Under the pieces are notes generated by a model. It saw nothing but the letters and a program-made list of their open reading frames with translations. It made no database searches and was not told where the DNA came from. This document shows, piece after piece, positions 1 to 7,678 of a stretch of DNA of 64,000 nt. The position numbers and the translations under genes were made by a program. Source of the stretch: Lutimaribacter degradans (GTDB lineage: Bacteria; Pseudomonadota; Alphaproteobacteria; Rhodobacterales; Rhodobacteraceae); assembly GCF_023703375.1 (NCBI RefSeq), contig NZ_JAMQGO010000008.1:62001-126000 (forward strand), in the 5' to 3' direction. Position 1 is the first letter of the stretch; each line of letters starts with the position of its first letter.

Positions 1-359
1 GCGGTGGCCAGCGACGACCCCGAGACCGCCGAAAAGGCCGCCGATGCCAGAACCGACGCTTGCGCCAACCCGCCGCGCCGATGCCCGACAAGCCCATGTG
101 CGGCGCGAAACAGATCTTCGGATATGTGGGCGCGATGGATGAAGACACCCATGAGCACAAAGAGCGGTATCACTGAAAGCCAATAACTGCCGGCGGTATC
201 CATCACCTGTTGGCCCATCATGGTCAGCGCACCATTCCAGTTCCAACCGCGCAACCAGGCAAAGCCGACCAGCCCGACGCCCAGCGTCACGAATGCAAGC
301 GGCAGGCCCAGAAGGCACAGCCCGATCACCGCGGAAAAGCCGATCAGGGCCGGGGTCAT
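1..359 (-). CDS. dctM: TRAP transporter large permease (DctM), partial
   Basis: This is the N-terminal 119 residues of a DctM-type large membrane subunit; the gene continues beyond the left edge. The start codon overlaps the stop of the upstream dctQ as ATGA, so the two are translationally coupled. The translation begins MTPALIGFSAVIGL and holds hydrophobic helices, then the family-typical segment AAFSAVSGSSLATA close to the window edge, where DctM proteins have a conserved Ser/Gly-rich re-entrant region. With DctP and DctQ upstream it would form a secondary, ion-driven importer in the inner membrane. It is the first of two DctM genes here; the other is complete at 2230-3534. The family call is secure; the substrate is unknown. 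Confidence 0.9.
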   Translation of the reverse strand, partial: MTPALIGFSAVIGLCLLGLPLAFVTLGVGLVGFAWLRGWNWNGALTMMGQQVMDTAGSYWLSVIPLFVLMGVFIHRAHISEDLFRAAHGLVGHRRGGLAQASVLASAAFSAVSGSSLAT

Positions 360-871
360 GAGGGGCCCTTGTCTGGCCCGAACCGGCCCTTGCGGCGCAA
401 TCGGCCGCGCCGGTGCCAGAGATCAGCGACGAATCCCAGAAGGCCGAGCGTCGAGATCAGCGCGCCCATACCGGAAAAGGCCCAGGTCGGAATGCCCAGC
501 ACGGCCGAGCGGCGACCGCTTTCCAGGCCCCCCAGCGCAAGCCGCCACAACACCCAGACCATCAGCGCATAGAACCCGAGAGTGAAGATGTGGCGGCCCC
601 AGCGCGACACCAAGGGCAGGCGGCGCTCCAGCAGGTTTTCGAAAAGCCCGACGGTGATATGCGCATCATCGCGCGTGACAAAGGCGATGCCGCCGAAGAC
701 CACGATAATCATCAACCATTGGATCATCTCGGATGCGCCGAAGACCGAGGCGTTGAACCCATGACGCCCGACGACATCCACCACTGTCAGCAAGACCATC
801 ACCAGCATGGCGGCTCCGGTCAGGGCGACCATAAGCAACCTGATGGCTTGCCTGATCCGGTACAGTGCCAT
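356..871 (-). CDS. dctQ: TRAP transporter small permease (DctQ)
   Basis: The product is a 171-residue protein with four hydrophobic segments (about residues 10-35, 46-66, 90-113 and 128-148), the normal layout of the small TRAP membrane subunit. The second helix region contains EMIQWLMI, which resembles the DctQ pattern of an acidic residue followed by an aromatic stretch. Its start overlaps the dctP stop by one base (TGATG) and its stop overlaps the dctM start, giving a tightly coupled dctP-dctQ-dctM operon. It should link the periplasmic binding protein to the large permease. Sequence in this family varies greatly, so the call rests on size, helices and neighbours. Confidence 0.88.
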   Translation of the reverse strand: MALYRIRQAIRLLMVALTGAAMLVMVLLTVVDVVGRHGFNASVFGASEMIQWLMIIVVFGGIAFVTRDDAHITVGLFENLLERRLPLVSRWGRHIFTLGFYALMVWVLWRLALGGLESGRRSAVLGIPTWAFSGMGALISTLGLLGFVADLWHRRGRLRRKGRFGPDKGPS

Positions 872-1905
872 CAGTCGCCGTTGGTTGGGCGGGCCGCATC
901 AACGGCTGCGGCGTAATCGGCCAGAACTTGCGCACCGTCGACTCCCTCGTCGCCCATCCTTGCAATCCACGCCTCGACCTGGGCGCGGCCCAGCGTCCTG
1001 AGTTCGTCCAGCATCGCCGGATCGCCCGCGACAAAGGCCACGCCCGCGGCCTTGAGCTCTTCATGTGCCTGGTGAAAGACCCGATCCTGGAACGCCCCCA
1101 TCCAGCGCGCGAAATCGCCGCCCAGCGCGGCGAGGATGGCGGCGCGATCCGGTTCGGAGATGCGCGCCCATTTGTCCTTGCTGACGAAGAAGGAAAAGCT
1201 GGCCTGGAAAATCTTTTCGGGAAACAGCGTGACCGAGCGGGTGTAGTCGGTCAGCTTGAACTGGGCGATCTCGCTTTGCGGCACACCCACGTGACCGTCG
1301 ACCACGCCCCGTGAGACGATTTCCAGCATCTGCACGGCAGGGCCGGAAACCACCGAGGCACCGGTTGCGGCGATCGTGTTCGCCGTTGCGCCGGGCACGG
1401 CCCAGATCTTGCGGCGCGCGATATCCTGCACCGAGTCGATGGGCGCGTCGGTGACCGAATAGAAATCGCCGCCGTTATAGGCGAAGACGCTCAACAGGAC
1501 CGCGTCGCCAAAGCCAGGGCCGAAATGGGCCTGGTAGGTTTCCCAGATCGCAACGCTGCTTTGCTCGGCGCCGGCCTGCCCGACAAAAGGCAGAAGGGCG
1601 AACTGAATCGCGGGCACCTGTTCGCCCAGGAAACCGTTGAACTGAACGGCGCCATCCACGACCCCGTTGCGCACGGCCTCGTACTGGTTGGGTGGCGCGG
1701 CCAGCGAACTGGGCGGCACGCGCAACGCAACACGGCCTTCGGTTGCGGCGTCGATCCTGCGGCCCATCTCGGGCAGGAATTCGGAGCAGACATGGTGCCG
1801 GGGCGGAAAGAAACAGTTGAAAAGAATGGTTTCGGTCGCCTGAACCGGGGTTGAAAGGCTGGCTGCGACCAGCGTGCCGGTGGCGAATGCTGCGAGTTTC
1901 ATCAT
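871..1905 (-). CDS. dctP: TRAP transporter solute-binding protein (DctP)
   Basis: The product is a 344-residue periplasmic binding protein of the DctP family. Residues 1-23 form a signal peptide ending VQA. The family's ligand loop is recognisable at about residues 164-171 (RRKIWAVP). Most DctP proteins have an arginine in this loop that pairs with a substrate carboxylate (pattern K-I/V-R); here the position appears to be Trp168. The protein may therefore bind its ligand differently from the second DctP (4315-5298), which keeps the arginine. The start is the first of two consecutive ATG codons; no strong Shine-Dalgarno is seen. It heads the first TRAP operon and is preceded by a tandem repeat at 1996-2017. 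Confidence 0.88.
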   Translation of the reverse strand: MMKLAAFATGTLVAASLSTPVQATETILFNCFFPPRHHVCSEFLPEMGRRIDAATEGRVALRVPPSSLAAPPNQYEAVRNGVVDGAVQFNGFLGEQVPAIQFALLPFVGQAGAEQSSVAIWETYQAHFGPGFGDAVLLSVFAYNGGDFYSVTDAPIDSVQDIARRKIWAVPGATANTIAATGASVVSGPAVQMLEIVSRGVVDGHVGVPQSEIAQFKLTDYTRSVTLFPEKIFQASFSFFVSKDKWARISEPDRAAILAALGGDFARWMGAFQDRVFHQAHEELKAAGVAFVAGDPAMLDELRTLGRAQVEAWIARMGDEGVDGAQVLADYAAAVDAARPTNGD

Positions 1906-1995
1906 GAGGTTCAGCGCCTATTCATTCTTGCCTTGCCGTGCCCCGAAAAATTTTGCTGGCGGGCTGAGTCATCGCCCGGACCCGGGGCTGCAATT

Positions 1996-2017
1996 CCGTT
2001 TATTGACCGTTTATTGA
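1996..2017. repeat. 11-bp tandem repeat upstream of dctP
   Basis: Two exact adjacent copies of CCGTTTATTGA are seen, followed by a third CCG. They lie about 90-110 bases upstream of the dctP start at 1905. One-turn spacing in a promoter region is typical of a regulator binding to one face of DNA; an operator role is inferred. Confidence 0.5.
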
Positions 2018-2124
2018 CCGGGTGACAGGGCCACCGTGTCAGGCCGTGGCATGTCGTGGTTCGAGCGTAACACGTCTTCCTTGGTTCCAATGATGGTAAT
2101 CCTTTGGAAACGGTGCGTTTCGCG

Positions 2125-2147
2125 CCGGGCAGCGGCTGGCTGCCCGG
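2125..2147 (-). terminator. Possible hairpin after second TRAP operon
   Basis: The arms CCGGGCAG (2125-2132) and CTGCCCGG (2140-2147) are perfectly complementary with a seven-base loop. The hairpin is about 80 bases past the dctM stop at 2230. No T-run follows on the minus strand, so this is only a weak terminator candidate. Confidence 0.3.
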
Positions 2148-2229
2148 TGCCGTGGCGGCCAAACCGCCCACCCTCCGAAGGCGGCAGCCGCGGTCTGGAT
2201 CGACACGCAGTGAGGCTTGTCTTTCCCGG

Positions 2230-3534
2230 TCAGCCACGTGTCATGAGTGACGGCATGTAGGTCGCGATCTGTGGAAACAGGATCAACAGGAGCGTGGCGA
2301 GGACGAGGACCAGGAAAAACGGAAAAGCCATCTTGGCGACGGTCAAAAGGTCATGCCGCGTCATCGCCTGAAGTATGAACAGGTTGATCCCCACGGGAGG
2401 CGTGATCTGCGACATCTCGATCACGATCACCAGGTAGATACCGAACCAGATCAGATCTATCCCCGCGGCCTGCACCATGGGCATGATCACCGATGCGGTC
2501 AGAACCACGATCGAGATGCCATCAAGAAAACACCCAAGCAATATGAACAGAAGTGTCAGTGCCAGCAGCAATTCGACCTGGCTGAGATCGAAAGAACCGA
2601 CCCATGCCGCAAGCGTGCGCGGTATCCCGGTAAACCCCATGGAAACAGACAGGAAGGCCGCCCCGGCCAGAATGAGCGTGATCATGCAGGTCGAGCGCGT
2701 CGCCCCCGCGACGCTTTCGACGAAGGAAGCGTGCGTAAGCGTGCCCGACAGCGCGGACAAAACCAACGCCCCCAGCACACCGACGGCCGCGGCCTCGGTC
2801 GGGGTGGCAAAGCCGGCGTAGATCGAGCCGATCACTGCCACGATAAGCCCCAGCATCGGAAAAAGCCCAGCGGTGGCGCGGATGCGTTGAAGGAACGGCA
2901 CGCGTGGCTCGGGCGGTGGTGTGCGGTCGGGATGCAAAAGCGACCAGCCCATGATGTAGCCCATGAACAGAAGCATCAGCATCAACCCAGGCAGAACGCC
3001 GGCAATGAACAGCCGGCTGATCGAAACCTCGGCGGCGACGCCGTAGACGATCAATATGATCGAGGGAGGGATGAGAAAGCCCAGCGTGGCAGAGCCCGCC
3101 AGGCTGCCGACGATCATCTTCTGGTCGTAGTTGCGTTTTTCAAGTTCCGGGATCGTGATCCGCCCGATGGTTGCCGTGGTTGCGGCGGACGAGCCCGAGA
3201 CCGCCGCGAAAAGGCCGCAACTGGCGACGTTGACGTGCAGCAAGCGGCCGGGCAAGGCGCTCATCCACGGGGCAAGCCCCTTGAACATATTGGCGGCCAG
3301 GCTGGTGCGATACAGGATTTCGCCCATCCAAATGAAAAGCGGTAGTGCGGTGAGCGCCCAAGAATAGGACTGGCCCCAGATTGTCGTGGCCATGATGGCC
3401 CCGGCCGGTGCGCCGGAAAACAGTGCGATGCCCAGGTAACCGACGATCATGAGAGACAGCGCCACCCAGATACCGAGCGCAAGCATCACCAGCATGGCCC
3501 CGATCAGGAATAGCGTTACGAGGTTCGGGTCCAT
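2230..3534 (-). CDS. dctM: TRAP transporter large permease (DctM)
   Basis: The product is a complete 434-residue DctM subunit, the usual length, with about a dozen hydrophobic helices. It shows the conserved segment GLFAAVSGSSAATTATIG (about residues 107-124), the stretch GSATLGFLIPPSI shortly after it, and near the C-terminus the family-typical TPPVGINLFI. It forms the ion-coupled translocation channel of the second TRAP system with the DctQ at 3659-4207 and the DctP at 4315-5298. A 124-base gap separates it from dctQ, wider than the coupled junctions of the first system. The substrate is unknown; the neighbouring catabolic genes suggest a carboxylate or a related amide. Confidence 0.95.
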   Translation of the reverse strand: MDPNLVTLFLIGAMLVMLALGIWVALSLMIVGYLGIALFSGAPAGAIMATTIWGQSYSWALTALPLFIWMGEILYRTSLAANMFKGLAPWMSALPGRLLHVNVASCGLFAAVSGSSAATTATIGRITIPELEKRNYDQKMIVGSLAGSATLGFLIPPSIILIVYGVAAEVSISRLFIAGVLPGLMLMLLFMGYIMGWSLLHPDRTPPPEPRVPFLQRIRATAGLFPMLGLIVAVIGSIYAGFATPTEAAAVGVLGALVLSALSGTLTHASFVESVAGATRSTCMITLILAGAAFLSVSMGFTGIPRTLAAWVGSFDLSQVELLLALTLLFILLGCFLDGISIVVLTASVIMPMVQAAGIDLIWFGIYLVIVIEMSQITPPVGINLFILQAMTRHDLLTVAKMAFPFFLVLVLATLLLILFPQIATYMPSLMTRG

Positions 3535-3658
3535 CAGGGGCGCGCCTCCGGTGAGGTGATTTCAGAAATGGATTGCCTGCCGTGGAAGATCGGCAGAGCC
3601 CGGCAGGGGGGCGTTGTGCCTTTGACGGCGGCGCATGGCACGCGAGGCAAGGCGACGC

Positions 3659-4207
3659 TCATAGCGGCTTTCCCCGATCATCTGTTTCGGTGACTTGCGC
3701 CTGGTTTCGATTCTCGGCCTCGATGAACGACGGGTCATGACCTGCCAGGGTGCGAACGAGGTCTTCCACGATCGCGATTCCGAACAGCGTCACGCCGACG
3801 GCCATACCCAGTTGCGGAAACCAGAGCGGCACCGGAACAAGGCCCGAGGTCACTTCGCCGCGCGAAAAATTCTGCAAGACCATGCCGATGGTGTGCCAGG
3901 CCAGCAAAAGCGTCATCGCGGCCGCGGTGGCCAGTGCAATGGCAAGAAACAGCCGCCCCGCCAGCCCGCGCAAGCCGCGCACGAAAAGCGTCACGCGGAT
4001 GTGGCTGCCGTGGCGAAAACTGTAGGCGAGGCCCAAAAACGAGGTTGCCGCCAGGCAAAACCCCGCGAACTGGTCGGCCGATGGTATGATGGTGCCTAGC
4101 TGGCGTGCCACGATCTGGGCAGAAACGATCACGCAGATTGCCACCAGGAAAACGCCGGCCATTACACCGGCGGCCCAATATATCGCGTTAAGGGAGCGCG
4201 TGAGCAT
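3659..4207 (-). CDS. dctQ: TRAP transporter small permease (DctQ)
   Basis: The product is a 182-residue small TRAP membrane subunit with four hydrophobic segments. It begins MLTRSLNAIYWAAG, and an AGAGGA Shine-Dalgarno lies eight bases upstream of this ATG. A longer reading starting at 4246 would add 13 residues without a better ribosome site and was not chosen. The conserved helix with FCLAATSFLGLAYSFRHG matches the DctQ pattern in which an Arg-His-Gly segment follows the second helix. It sits between the dctP (4315-5298) and dctM (2230-3534) of the same system. Confidence 0.9.
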   Translation of the reverse strand: MLTRSLNAIYWAAGVMAGVFLVAICVIVSAQIVARQLGTIIPSADQFAGFCLAATSFLGLAYSFRHGSHIRVTLFVRGLRGLAGRLFLAIALATAAAMTLLLAWHTIGMVLQNFSRGEVTSGLVPVPLWFPQLGMAVGVTLFGIAIVEDLVRTLAGHDPSFIEAENRNQAQVTETDDRGKPL

Positions 4208-4314
4208 GATTATCCATCCTCTTGCATGCGCGGGCGCAACCCGCATTGGCGTCGAATGACCCAGGGAAAGATGCAGGCCGGCGATCAGTGCCGCCGGCCC
4301 GCACCGAGCGAGGA

Positions 4315-5298
4315 TCAGTCCAACGCTTCGAGGATGGTTTTACCCTCGTCGCCAACGCTTTCGGCCCATTCGGCGGCCATCGTCTCGCCCACAGTGCCAA
4401 GATCGGCGCTCAATTCGGCGCTGGGCTGGTGCACGGTCATGTTCTCCGAAAGTTCGTTTACCGATTCAGTGGAAACGGTTTGGCTCATTTCCCAGCCGCG
4501 TGTCTCGGCTGCGGCCGCAGCATCAAGGATCGCCTTCTGCTGGTCTTCGGGAAGGTCCGAGAATGCAGATTCGTTCACGATGATCATGTTCTTGGGAAGC
4601 CATGCCTGCAGATCGTAGAACTCCGTCGTGAAATCCCACGCCTTGGTGCGCACGCCGGTGGCTCCGGAGGTCACCATTGCATCCACGATCCCGGTCGAGA
4701 ACGCCTGGGGGATTTCCACCGCTTCGATGGTGGTCGGTGAGGCACCAAGCAACTCGGCCATGCGGGCGGTCGTCGCATTATAGGTGCGGAAGCGCATCCC
4801 CTCGAGGTCGCTGCCGGATGTCAGCTCCTTGTTGGTATAAAAGCCCTGTCCCGGCCATGGCACCGCGTAAAGAAGGCGTATCCCGTCTTCTGCCAGCTTG
4901 GCTTCGACCAGCGGGCGCTGGGCATCCCAAAGCGCCTTGGCATCTTCGTAGTTCGAGGCGATGAAAGGGATATTGTCGGCACCGAAAATGGGATCTTCGT
5001 TGAACAGGTTGGCCATCAGCACTTCGCCGATCGGCACGAACTGATTTTGCACCGCACGTTTGATCTCGGGGTGTTTGAACAGCGACGAGCCGGAATGGAC
5101 GGTAATGCTCAACTCGCCAGCAGTTGCATCGGAAATCTCTTCTGCGAACTGGACGATGTTGCGGGTGTGAAATTCGGCATCCGGGTAGGGTGTGGCCATG
5201 TCCCATGATGTCTGGGCGGAAACGGCGCCAGGCTGCCCCAGCGTGAACACCGCTGCCGACACCGCGGCGAGTGTCTTGAACTTGGTGAAGGTTTTCAT
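4315..5298 (-). CDS. dctP: TRAP transporter solute-binding protein (DctP)
   Basis: The product is a 327-residue periplasmic DctP-family binding protein. The signal peptide runs to about residue 28 (AVSA). The ligand loop LEGMRFRTYN keeps the conserved arginine (Arg171), which in characterised DctP/SiaP proteins binds a substrate carboxylate; a carboxylic acid ligand is therefore likely. A GGGAG Shine-Dalgarno precedes the ATG. It heads the second TRAP operon and is divergent from the GntR regulator at 5806; the region between them carries palindromic sites of a kind repeated at 13.4-13.6 kb. Import of the inducer or substrate of the neighbouring catabolic genes is inferred. Confidence 0.92.
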   Translation of the reverse strand: MKTFTKFKTLAAVSAAVFTLGQPGAVSAQTSWDMATPYPDAEFHTRNIVQFAEEISDATAGELSITVHSGSSLFKHPEIKRAVQNQFVPIGEVLMANLFNEDPIFGADNIPFIASNYEDAKALWDAQRPLVEAKLAEDGIRLLYAVPWPGQGFYTNKELTSGSDLEGMRFRTYNATTARMAELLGASPTTIEAVEIPQAFSTGIVDAMVTSGATGVRTKAWDFTTEFYDLQAWLPKNMIIVNESAFSDLPEDQQKAILDAAAAAETRGWEMSQTVSTESVNELSENMTVHQPSAELSADLGTVGETMAAEWAESVGDEGKTILEALD

Positions 5299-5567
5299 TT
5301 TCTAGTCTCCCTGATTATTCACGCCTTCGTCGCGGCGCATTTTTGCGTTGCGGCGTATCGGCAGCTTTGCCGGTGCCTTTATTGGCGACCGTGTCCCGGC
5401 ACGCGGCGGGGCGGCGGTGACAGTGCAGGCGCGGACGCCAGACCCCTTGGCGGGGCTTCTATTTCCTTGCGGGCGCCACCCGTCGCATCAAGACCCCGAG
5501 CCAACGCGGCCCAAGCGGTCCGGGTGCGAATCCCCGTGTCGCCCGCTTGATTTTACGAATACTCCAA

Positions 5568-5589
5568 TTTCTGGATACATTTCCAGAAA
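5568..5589. promoter_or_regulatory. Palindromic operator candidate, TRAP/gntR region
   Basis: The arms TTTCTGGA (5568-5575) and TCCAGAAA (5582-5589) form a perfect inverted repeat with a six-base spacer containing ATAC. The outer TTTCTG/CAGAAA is shared with sites at 13412-13426 and 13565-13580, suggesting one regulator. Binding by the adjacent GntR protein is inferred. Confidence 0.5.
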
Positions 5590-5717
5590 AATTGCCACTG
5601 TTTTTCCGGGGCGCGGGGTGTCGGCGATACCTTTGGCGCGCTAGTGTTCTTCCTAATAAACCTGTTTTTTATGAGTATTGAGGTGCATGCAGGATAATGT
5701 GGCCGGGTAATTTCGTT

Positions 5718-5748
5718 TTGACCGGCTGTTTTATTTCGCATACAAAAT
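5718..5748 (+). promoter_or_regulatory. Candidate gntR promoter with overlapping operator
   Basis: A -35-like TTGACC (5718-5723) is followed after 17 bases by a -10-like TACAAA (5741-5746). The element TTTCGCATACAAAAT (5734-5748) covers the -10 box and closely matches TTTCGCATGCAGAAA at 13412-13426. This layout fits autorepression by the GntR protein encoded 58 bases downstream. Confidence 0.45.
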
Positions 5749-5805
5749 AGGCGTCTTGGTGCAGCGCACCTTATCCCGCCCCGATTGGGCCCAGTTCAAA
5801 GGTTC

Positions 5806-6498
5806 ATGTCCATGCAATCTTCCGGCTCTTCGAGGCCGAACGCTACCGAACAGGCGTATCAGGCAATTCGCAAGAACATTCTTACAGGCAAGCTGGAAGA
5901 GGGGGAACGCCTGACCGAGACACGCCTTTCCGATGATCTGGGGCTATCGCGAACCCCTATTCGCGAAGCCATTGGGCGGCTGGTTCTTGAGGGGTTCATC
6001 GAGCGGCAAAGCGGGTACACGACCCGCGTTGCGCATTTCCCCGAGGACGAGGCGGAGCAGATCTACGAGATTCGCCGATTGATGGAATGCTATTCGGTCC
6101 AGCGCGCCGCGCGTCTGGCCACCGAAGAGGACATTGCCGAACTGCGACGCATCAACGCCGCCATGAAGGCTGACACCCCGCCACGGGACGAGGCCGCCAA
6201 TCAACGCCTTACCGAGGCCAACGAGGCCTTTCACCGCGCGATCGTGGCGGCAGCCCGGTCACCGCGCCTGACGGCATTGATGACCACCGCGTTGGATGTC
6301 AGCATGGTCGTAAGGACCTATTCGATGTACTCGGAAAAAGACCTGATGCGCAGCCTGAACCATCATGCCGAAATCATCGACGCGATCGAGGCGCGCGCGC
6401 CGAAATGGGCGGCCAGCGTCATGTCGGCACATCTGCTTGCCGGGGCATCCCGCGTGGCGGCACGAATGCAGCACTCCAAGTCCGTGGCCGATCAATGA
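5806..6498 (+). CDS. GntR-family transcriptional regulator, FCD type
   Basis: The product is a 230-residue DNA-binding regulator. The winged helix-turn-helix spans about residues 12-80 (LSDDLGLSRTPIREAIGRL is the GntR recognition region). The C-terminal all-helical FCD domain carries the spaced histidines expected of a metal and ligand site (EAFHRAI, LNHHAEI, MSAHL). The ATG at 5806 or the one at 5812 (better spaced from AAAGG) is the likely start; a TTG at 5785 would add seven residues. It is divergent from the TRAP operon and its stop overlaps the amidase start. FCD regulators usually respond to carboxylic acids; it is the prime candidate for the palindromes at 5.6 and 13.5 kb. Confidence 0.93.
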   Translation: MSMQSSGSSRPNATEQAYQAIRKNILTGKLEEGERLTETRLSDDLGLSRTPIREAIGRLVLEGFIERQSGYTTRVAHFPEDEAEQIYEIRRLMECYSVQRAARLATEEDIAELRRINAAMKADTPPRDEAANQRLTEANEAFHRAIVAAARSPRLTALMTTALDVSMVVRTYSMYSEKDLMRSLNHHAEIIDAIEARAPKWAASVMSAHLLAGASRVAARMQHSKSVADQ

Positions 6499-7673
6499 TC
6501 GACACTGGCGCGCTTTTCGACCAGATCGCCGCGCGCGACGCGGCGCTGCACTTCTGCGAAGATTTCACAGCTTCGGGGCCTGTAGACCGCGCGCAGGCGG
6601 TGGGTGCGGGGCCTCTTGCGGGACGTGTGATCGGGATAAAGGCCAACATCGCCGTTGCCGGCCAGGGATGGACTGCCGGGATAGGTGCCCGTGCCAGCCG
6701 GATCGCGGCGGCGGATGCGTCGGTGGTGGCGGCATTGCGGGGCGCAGGGGCCACCTTGGTAAGCCGTCTTGCAATGGATGAGGGCGCGCTTGGCGCGTCA
6801 ACCGACAATCCGCATTTCGGTCGCTGTGAAAACGTCGCGTATCCGGGCCATAGCGCGGGCGGATCGTCGGGCGGGGCGGCGGTGGCCGTGGCGGCCGGCC
6901 TTGTCGATGCCGCGCTGGGAAGCGACACGATGGGGTCGGTTCGAATACCGGCGGCCTATTGCGGGGTCTACGGTCTGAAGGTCGGGCAGGGAGTGCTGCC
7001 GCTTGATGGCGTGGTGCCGCTGGCGCCCAGTCTTGATGCGCTGGGCATTTTTGCAAGAACGCCTGCGGCCATCTCCGAGGTACTCGACGTTCTCGCACAT
7101 GACGGCCCATTTCGGGAAACGACGGGTTGGCATGCACCGGGCAGCGAGTGGCTTGGCCGGTGCACGCCCGATGTCGCGGCATTTTTCAAGACATGCTCAA
7201 CATTGCTTGGCGGTTTTCTGGGCCAGCCCGGAGAGATGCCTGAAATAGATCTCGACGCGCTGCGCGCCGATGCCTTTCTGCTGACCGAGATCGAAGGGGC
7301 CCAAAGCCTGGGCGCCGAGCCGGGGCTAAGCCCGGGCCTGCAAAAGCTGCTGGATTACGGTGCGAAGGTGCCGGAAGAAAAGGCGCGGGAGGTGCGCGCG
7401 CGGCTGGAAGCGGCGGCGCGTTGCCTGACCGACGGGCTGGGCCCCGGCTCCGTGGCGCTTTTGCCGACTGTCGCGGAACCTGCCTTTGCGCATGGCAGCC
7501 GCCCGCCCGTGGGCCAGGCGGATTTTACCGTTTTGGCCAATGTCGCCGGTTTGCCCGCCCTGGCTATTCCGGCACCTGAGTCAAAGCCTCCGGTCTCGGT
7601 GCAATTGCTTGGCCCCAAAGGCTCCGAGAGGGAGCTTCTTGCATTGGCGGAGAGGCTTGCAAGCGCACTGTAA
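6495..7673 (+). CDS. Amidase signature family hydrolase
   Basis: The product is a 392-residue amidase of the Ser-cisSer-Lys class, which hydrolyses C-N bonds of amides and releases ammonia or an amine. Catalytic residues are visible: Lys49 in IGIKANI, the cis-Ser region PGHSAGGSSGG (about 117-127) and nucleophile Ser148 in GSDTMGSVRIPA. At 392 residues it is shorter than GatA-type enzymes (about 480), as in small catabolic amidases. The start was chosen because its ATG overlaps the gntR stop (ATGA); an open frame extends upstream inside gntR. Co-transcription with the regulator suggests an early step in substrate breakdown. The amide substrate is unknown. Confidence 0.93.
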   Translation: MIDTGALFDQIAARDAALHFCEDFTASGPVDRAQAVGAGPLAGRVIGIKANIAVAGQGWTAGIGARASRIAAADASVVAALRGAGATLVSRLAMDEGALGASTDNPHFGRCENVAYPGHSAGGSSGGAAVAVAAGLVDAALGSDTMGSVRIPAAYCGVYGLKVGQGVLPLDGVVPLAPSLDALGIFARTPAAISEVLDVLAHDGPFRETTGWHAPGSEWLGRCTPDVAAFFKTCSTLLGGFLGQPGEMPEIDLDALRADAFLLTEIEGAQSLGAEPGLSPGLQKLLDYGAKVPEEKAREVRARLEAAARCLTDGLGPGSVALLPTVAEPAFAHGSRPPVGQADFTVLANVAGLPALAIPAPESKPPVSVQLLGPKGSERELLALAERLASAL

Positions 7674-7678
7674 CGGGA

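Larger units (their letters stand above)
1906..2229. other. Intergenic region between two TRAP operons
   Basis: These 324 bases separate the end of the upstream dctM (2230) from the next dctP (starts 1905), both on the minus strand. They hold a possible hairpin at 2125-2147 and an 11-base tandem repeat at 1996-2017. A 108-codon open frame crosses the region on the minus strand, but it has no recognisable family and unconvincing composition. The region probably ends one transcript and starts the next. Confidence 0.6.
5299..5805. other. Divergent regulatory region dctP / gntR
   Basis: This 507-base divergent intergenic region has two parts. The part next to dctP (about 5340-5550) is GC-rich and shows no gene or clear structure. 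The part from about 5551 is AT-rich and holds a perfect 8-bp inverted repeat (5568-5589), a TGCATGCA core near 5684, and a promoter overlapped by a half-palindrome (5718-5748). It most likely contains the promoters of both the TRAP operon and the regulator. Confidence 0.7.

Noticed and set aside
1911..2237. 108-codon minus-strand frame between the two TRAP operons
   Set aside because: No ribosome site, no domain; it covers the tandem repeat and a hairpin, which look regulatory.
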